Of a stretch of 64,000 nt of DNA, positions 59,991 to 64,000 are shown piece after piece. The stretch is from Thunnus maccoyii. Taxonomy: Eukaryota; Chordata; Actinopteri; Scombriformes; Scombridae. A program made the position numbers and the translations under genes. Location of the stretch: the NCBI RefSeq assembly GCF_910596095.1, contig NC_056535.1, positions 26,568,505-26,632,504 of the forward strand, given 5' to 3'. Within the stretch, counting starts at the first letter, position 1; every line of letters starts with the position of its first letter. Under the pieces are notes generated by a model. The model ran no database searches, was not told where the DNA came from, and worked only from the letters and a program-made list of their open reading frames with translations.

Positions 59991-60210
59991 CCAAAAATGT
60001 TATAATTATAATCTAATGTACTGTCATGACACTTAAAAGCAGCCTACAATGTGATTTTACAGAGGGAAAAAAACCCCCAAATTTTAAATACAATTGGCTA
60101 AAACATTCAAAACAAAAACCCAAACGTCACCATATGTTAAAAACAAAACAGCAGGTAAGAAGAAGAGTCAAATTGTCCTGTAGTATGACGCTTTTTAGAC
60201 AGTCACTTAC

Positions 60211-60330
60211 CTGGTGTTGGTGTGGAGGTGAATTTAATAACACGTAACGTCACACTCACTTCACAACAATATATCGATTACTGTAACTGCCGTTAAAAAC
60301 CACGTAAAGACACAGGAGCAGCGTTCAAGT
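60211..60330 (-). other. tcp11: tcp11 non-coding 5' exon (right end approximate)
   Basis: On the minus strand ACACCAG|GTAAGTGAC at 60211 is a near-perfect donor, matching the acceptor at 59249 twelve nucleotides before the start codon. The intron would be 961 bp. The transcription start is not visible; I set the right end only nominally. A CRE-like TGACGTTA (minus strand, 60245-60252) and another TGACGT at 60394 are nearby. Confidence 0.5.
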
Positions 60331-61486
60331 TTAAAACCGGACCAAACCATTTTAATCGAGGTACGGGGGGGAGCTTAAAATTTTCACGCTTTAGTGACGT
60401 TTTAACTCATAATCTAAACTTGTATTTGGGACACTTTTGTGATACAACATGTTAGTATAAATGCATTAAACGCCGCATTTTGATTCATTCATGCATTAAT
60501 AACAGGAAATGACGAAGGCTTCATGTGGTTTGGTCCGTTTCTTAAATCAAAACAGTGGGCGTGCCGGTGCTGCATGTTTCTGCTTCTCTCCGCCTGCTCC
60601 AACAGCTACAAACACTGCAGCGTGTCACTGCGTTTAAAAAGACAACTCACCCTACCGGTTTCTTGTTTAGTTTATGTGCCCGCACTGTGGTTCAGTGTAA
60701 ACAAAATGGAAAGCGTCCATTGTAATGAGACACAGAGCGTGTGACAATCACCTGTGAACAGCTGGAAATTTCTCACAAACCAGGAAGTTCTAATGCAAAC
60801 CAGAAGAGATAGAAATACTACAACTGCAGAGGAAATACATACATTTAGTCATTTGTAGATTATCAACAATACACTTTTGTAAATACTATTTATGTACAGT
60901 GTATATAGTACCTATCTGTACTTCTGTTTTTATTTTTGGTTATTTATTTTCACCTGTAGCAGATGCTTCCCTTACTGTTTCACACTATAGTTCTGTCAGA
61001 AAACATTTGAAGAATCCCTTCTTTTAAGAAAGTCATGATTTTGTATTTGTTTCCATTTTTGTATTTTGTAAAGGATCTAACTTATTTGACATTTGTAGTT
61101 TTGTTCGCACATACTTCCTTTCATCACCGTCTTGTAATGTTATTGCCTTTTTGTAAAGTTGTTTAATACTACTAAAAAAAACTGTTTTTGTCCTTCCTTT
61201 TGTTGCTGTGGCACTTTAATTTCCTTGCATGGATTATATAATCTTATGTAAGGCTGAAACAAACTGTTGATTGATTGTAATTTGCCAACAAAAACTTGGA
61301 TGATTGTTTAATTGTTTCAGTCATTTACTGAGCAAAAGTGCCAAACAATTGCTGGATCCAGATTCTCAATAGATTTGCTGCCTTTTTTTTTTTAATCTCT
61401 ACTATCACTGAAAACTGAATCTTTAAGTATCAGATTTTTGGTTTCCCACAAACCTCTAATGTCACTGAGAGGACATCAGTGTTATA
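60331..61486. other. intergenic region between tcp11 and the polyhomeotic-like gene
   Basis: Contains the presumed tcp11 promoter (GC-richer near 60340-60730), then AT-rich DNA with a truncated MITE-like copy at 61250-61450. The open frame at 60523-60744 has no recognisable domain and is probably chance. Confidence 0.5.
61250..61450 (+). repeat. MITE-like GCTGCAA family, copy J (truncated)
   Basis: Starts AAGGCTGAAACAAACTGTTG, includes GCAAAAGTGCCAAACAATTG; the right end is lost. Confidence 0.55.
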
Positions 61487-63620
61487 CTACAGCGGGTAAA
61501 CCGAGAACACAGTAAATGTAAGAAGTGTACAATGTAATACACTCCAAAGCCCTAAAATAAATATTTCCTTCAATATATCACAACAAGCATCAGCGGAGTA
61601 ATAATTCAACATGAGATGCTTCATACAGCTGGTGTTTGTTGGAGGGCTGTTGTGTCCCTGCATTTGTTTTCCAACCCGACAGTTTCTTTCACACACACGC
61701 ACAGAAAAATAGTCTAAGACAGAATTGTATTGTAAATTATTTATAATTGCAAAATGTTGTATAACAAACTGCTTTGATAAATACAAGCATTTGACAAAAC
61801 ATTATCTAAAAAAAGTTGACCTTCCATCACAGCCACAAAACACAAATAGATATGATCTAGCTTTCATTAGAAAAAGAAACATTAAAAAACAACTCCCAGG
61901 CCATGATATTTATACATTTGCATATTTCAAAATATTAAACAACATTTAATTTCTGTTTTAAAATAACAAGGATAACTTAAAAAAAAAAAAAAAAAGACAG
62001 TTTCACACATCGTCTCAGTCTCTTTCCTCACTTGAGCTGCTATGTACATATAAACTTGTTTCCAGATTCCTCACATAAAGTCGGAGTTAGTCGGAGTTCC
62101 TCGTGACTCAAACAAAAAGAAAAGTAAGTGCCAAAAACAGAGCTGTGTCGAGAGAGCAGAATGTCCGAACTGTTCGATGGATAACTCGGTGTTCTTCTAC
62201 GGAACAGACAAGAAATTGATGTTCATATTTTAGTAAATCATTTTGAAAAAGCAGCAGGAAAAAAAAAAAAATCATTTCCAAGCAGTTTAAATCTACAGGA
62301 GAAAACTGGCGAGTCCCTTATGAAAGGAAAAAAATCGATGTCACAAAAGAAGCTGCTTAAATGGTTTTCTCCGCATTCGTGCTTTGTATTCAGGAGCTGT
62401 GTGAGTCTTATTGTGAGAAAAAAAAAAAAAAAAGGCAAAAGGAGCATCTACTGAATAAAAATGAGCAAATTAATGAATGCAATCTTGTGTTCCCAGCCAC
62501 ACACACACATACAGCCATTTCTCTGTCATTCACAAACTAACAAAACTGTACAAAAAAAACATATCTAATCATATAATAAAAATAATAAATTTAGACTTCA
62601 CTCATGTTTAGTCTCAATGCCTCGATTCAGCTACGACTGTGTTGCGGTATGACCCGACACGGGGCACGACTGAACAGGTAGTGTGCACTTTTGACACTGC
62701 TTGTTCTCTCAGCTCCGTTTTTGTCACGGTTTTCCTTTGAACTTCTACAGATTATTTTTCTATAAGCCAAATCCAAGACTCCGTTTACATCCGGTATTAT
62801 CATGGAATCTGTATCTATATATGGTATTAATAAGCGCTTGTTATCTCAATTCTACCTACACTTATCGGATCTCAATATGCAAAATAGGTGCGCAGCGCGG
62901 CCTGTCACAGGTAAAGGAAAGCAGCTCGACCTTCTACTTGTAGCTTTTTTGACGTGCAGCTTGAGATAGCAGAGACGGGCCGAGTTAGGTGATCTTTCAG
63001 TTTGCTGAGCAGGTCCCAGGTACTAACTATGAACCTCAACATCAACATCAGCTCCCGTCATCTCTCAACTGTCGCCTCGCTAATAAAAGCATAAAAAGCA
63101 TGAATGAAATCCATTCCAACTGTGTGCATTTACACCTGCGTTAACTGGATATAAATGAGATATCTAGATACAGATCACATGTTAATACCCTGTAAATGGG
63201 CTCCATAAATCCCTTGTCTTTTCCACATAAATCCACTCGTTTAATCAGAATCCACATTTTGGAATTTGGCACAGCTGTGGATCATTTCATTTCAGTCCAC
63301 CGTCTAAGAGCTGCTTAACTGGTTTGAGTGCATGTAAACACAGACTTCCTCTTCGCACTGTGGGGTCAGTATGATCCGAGCGCTCCGTTTCGATGAGACG
63401 ACCACAAAGTTTGAATGGTCACGTGGTTGTTGAGTTGATGCCGGTCGGTATGAGTAGTTTGTGGGGCCGAGTCCAGCTAGAGTGAGAGAAAGCAGCCAGT
63501 CCAGTAGTGTGGAGAAGCGAAGCCATAGTGCAGTCAATACTGTGTTGTCAGTGCTACGATGACACCTCCTCTGCCCTGTGCCGAAGCTCTACACTCTGCT
63601 CCTCTGTCACACGCTTAAAA

Positions 63621-63651
<31 letters not shown>

Positions 63652-63715
63652 TACAAATACATATGCACTCAGATCAATGCATGTGTGCATGACCACACAC
63701 ACACGCACTTTCCTG
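61487..63715 (-). other. probable 3' UTR of the polyhomeotic-like gene
   Basis: No coding exon is seen. The 2.2 kb left of the stop has A-rich tracts (plus strand) at 61980-61996, 62260-62270 and 62420-62434 and no obvious dispersed repeat, as expected of a conserved 3' UTR. The poly(A) site is not identifiable with confidence. Confidence 0.4.
63620..63648. repeat. (CA)n microsatellite
   Basis: About 14 CA units inside the presumed 3' UTR of the polyhomeotic-like gene. Confidence 0.9.
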
Positions 63716-63870
63716 CTAAGAGTCTTTGAGCATGTTGATGCGTGCAAAGATCTTGAGTGCAGGTCCCAGTTTAATGTTCATGGTGCTCATGAGGTGGTCT
63801 TCCTTTAACAGGAGCAACGCTTGTCCATCGATCTCCTGAGAGCGAAACTCGTCTGCTATCTCCTGACAAC
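63716..63870 (-). CDS. polyhomeotic-family (phc2/phc3-type) terminal exon: SAM domain
   Basis: Stop TAG at 63718-63716. Reading the minus strand gives CQEIADEFRSQEIDGQALLL, LKEDHLMSTMNIKLGPALKI and FARINMLKDS, the C-terminal SAM domain of polyhomeotic proteins, subunits of Polycomb repressive complex 1 in the nucleus. The SAM domain self-associates head-to-tail and binds other Polycomb SAM proteins. The acceptor (CTGCTGTTCCAG) completes a split Gly codon. The LKDS ending suggests PHC2 or PHC3 rather than PHC1, but I cannot settle the paralogue. Upstream exons (zinc finger, Gln-rich region) lie beyond the right edge. Confidence 0.9.
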
Positions 63871-63879
63871 CTGGAACAG

Positions 63880-63907
63880 CAGAAGAAGAAGAAGAAGAAG
63901 AAGAAGG
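63880..63907. repeat. (AAG)n microsatellite in a splice acceptor region
   Basis: About nine AAG units. On the minus strand this reads (CTT)n immediately before CTGCTGTTCCAG, so the repeat supplies the polypyrimidine tract of the last polyhomeotic exon. Confidence 0.85.
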
Positions 63908-63990
63908 CTGCAGTTAATCACACTAAAAAAAACAGGATTCATACACAAAAAGTATGTGAAGCTTTATTGGTTTCTGTTTACTCCGCTGAC

Positions 63991-64000
63991 CTGGCAGTGA
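63991..64000 (-). CDS. polyhomeotic-family penultimate exon, 3' end only
   Basis: Ten nucleotides at the edge read TCACTGCCAG then GTCAGC on the minus strand, encoding SLP plus the first base of Gly. SLPG|CQE is the expected SAM-domain continuation in polyhomeotic proteins, so this is the end of the previous exon. Confidence 0.75.

Noticed and set aside
60523..60744. 73-codon open frame between tcp11 and the polyhomeotic gene
   Set aside because: No family resemblance, no conserved start context; sits in presumed tcp11 promoter DNA.
1..64000. A new defence, mobile or operon-like system
   Set aside because: The window is ordinary vertebrate exon-intron DNA with decayed repeats; no gene cluster, transposase, integrase, reverse transcriptase or CRISPR-like array was found.

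Overview
The window looks like nuclear genomic DNA from a ray-finned (probably percomorph) fish. Short exons sit in long introns with canonical splice sites, microsatellites and small dispersed repeats are abundant, and there are no operons or long open frames. Three protein-coding loci can be supported by splice-consistent exons and family-specific protein sequence. The fish assignment is inferred from the repeat types and gene content.

Locus 1 (+ strand, about 5.4-50 kb) is the 3' half of ANKS1A (Odin), an adaptor with ankyrin repeats, two SAM domains and a PTB domain. The ankyrin exons are not here and presumably lie to the left. Fourteen coding exons (6280-46576) encode a Ser-rich linker, two SAM domains, a second linker, the PTB domain and a C-terminal tail. 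Two internal starts are visible. One is at 6280, behind in-frame stops and a candidate 5' UTR exon. The other is at 29622 and encodes an N-terminus of the kind found in the short AIDA-1b isoform of the paralogue ANKS1B.

Locus 2 (- strand, 60.2-52.6 kb) is a complete tcp11 gene: one non-coding 5' exon and nine coding exons, predicted 485 residues. It converges tail-to-tail on anks1a, the same arrangement as in human 6p21, and this supports both assignments. One tcp11 intron begins with GC rather than GT. Locus 3 (- strand, right edge) is the 3' end of a polyhomeotic-family gene: the C-terminal SAM domain and stop.

The rest is intron and intergenic DNA with many repeats: a MITE-like family with GCTGCAA ends in at least ten copies (one nested in another), two TTAA-flanked inverted-repeat elements, two copies of a tRNA-SINE-like element, an LTR-element remnant, several other fish-type dispersed repeats, and CA/TG, CAG, GGAGA and AAG tracts. 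I see no tRNA, rRNA, CRISPR or prokaryotic system. The most interesting signals concern alternative isoforms of anks1a. All domain names, paralogue choices and exon models come from reading the sequence and from memory of the families; nothing was searched or aligned by computer.
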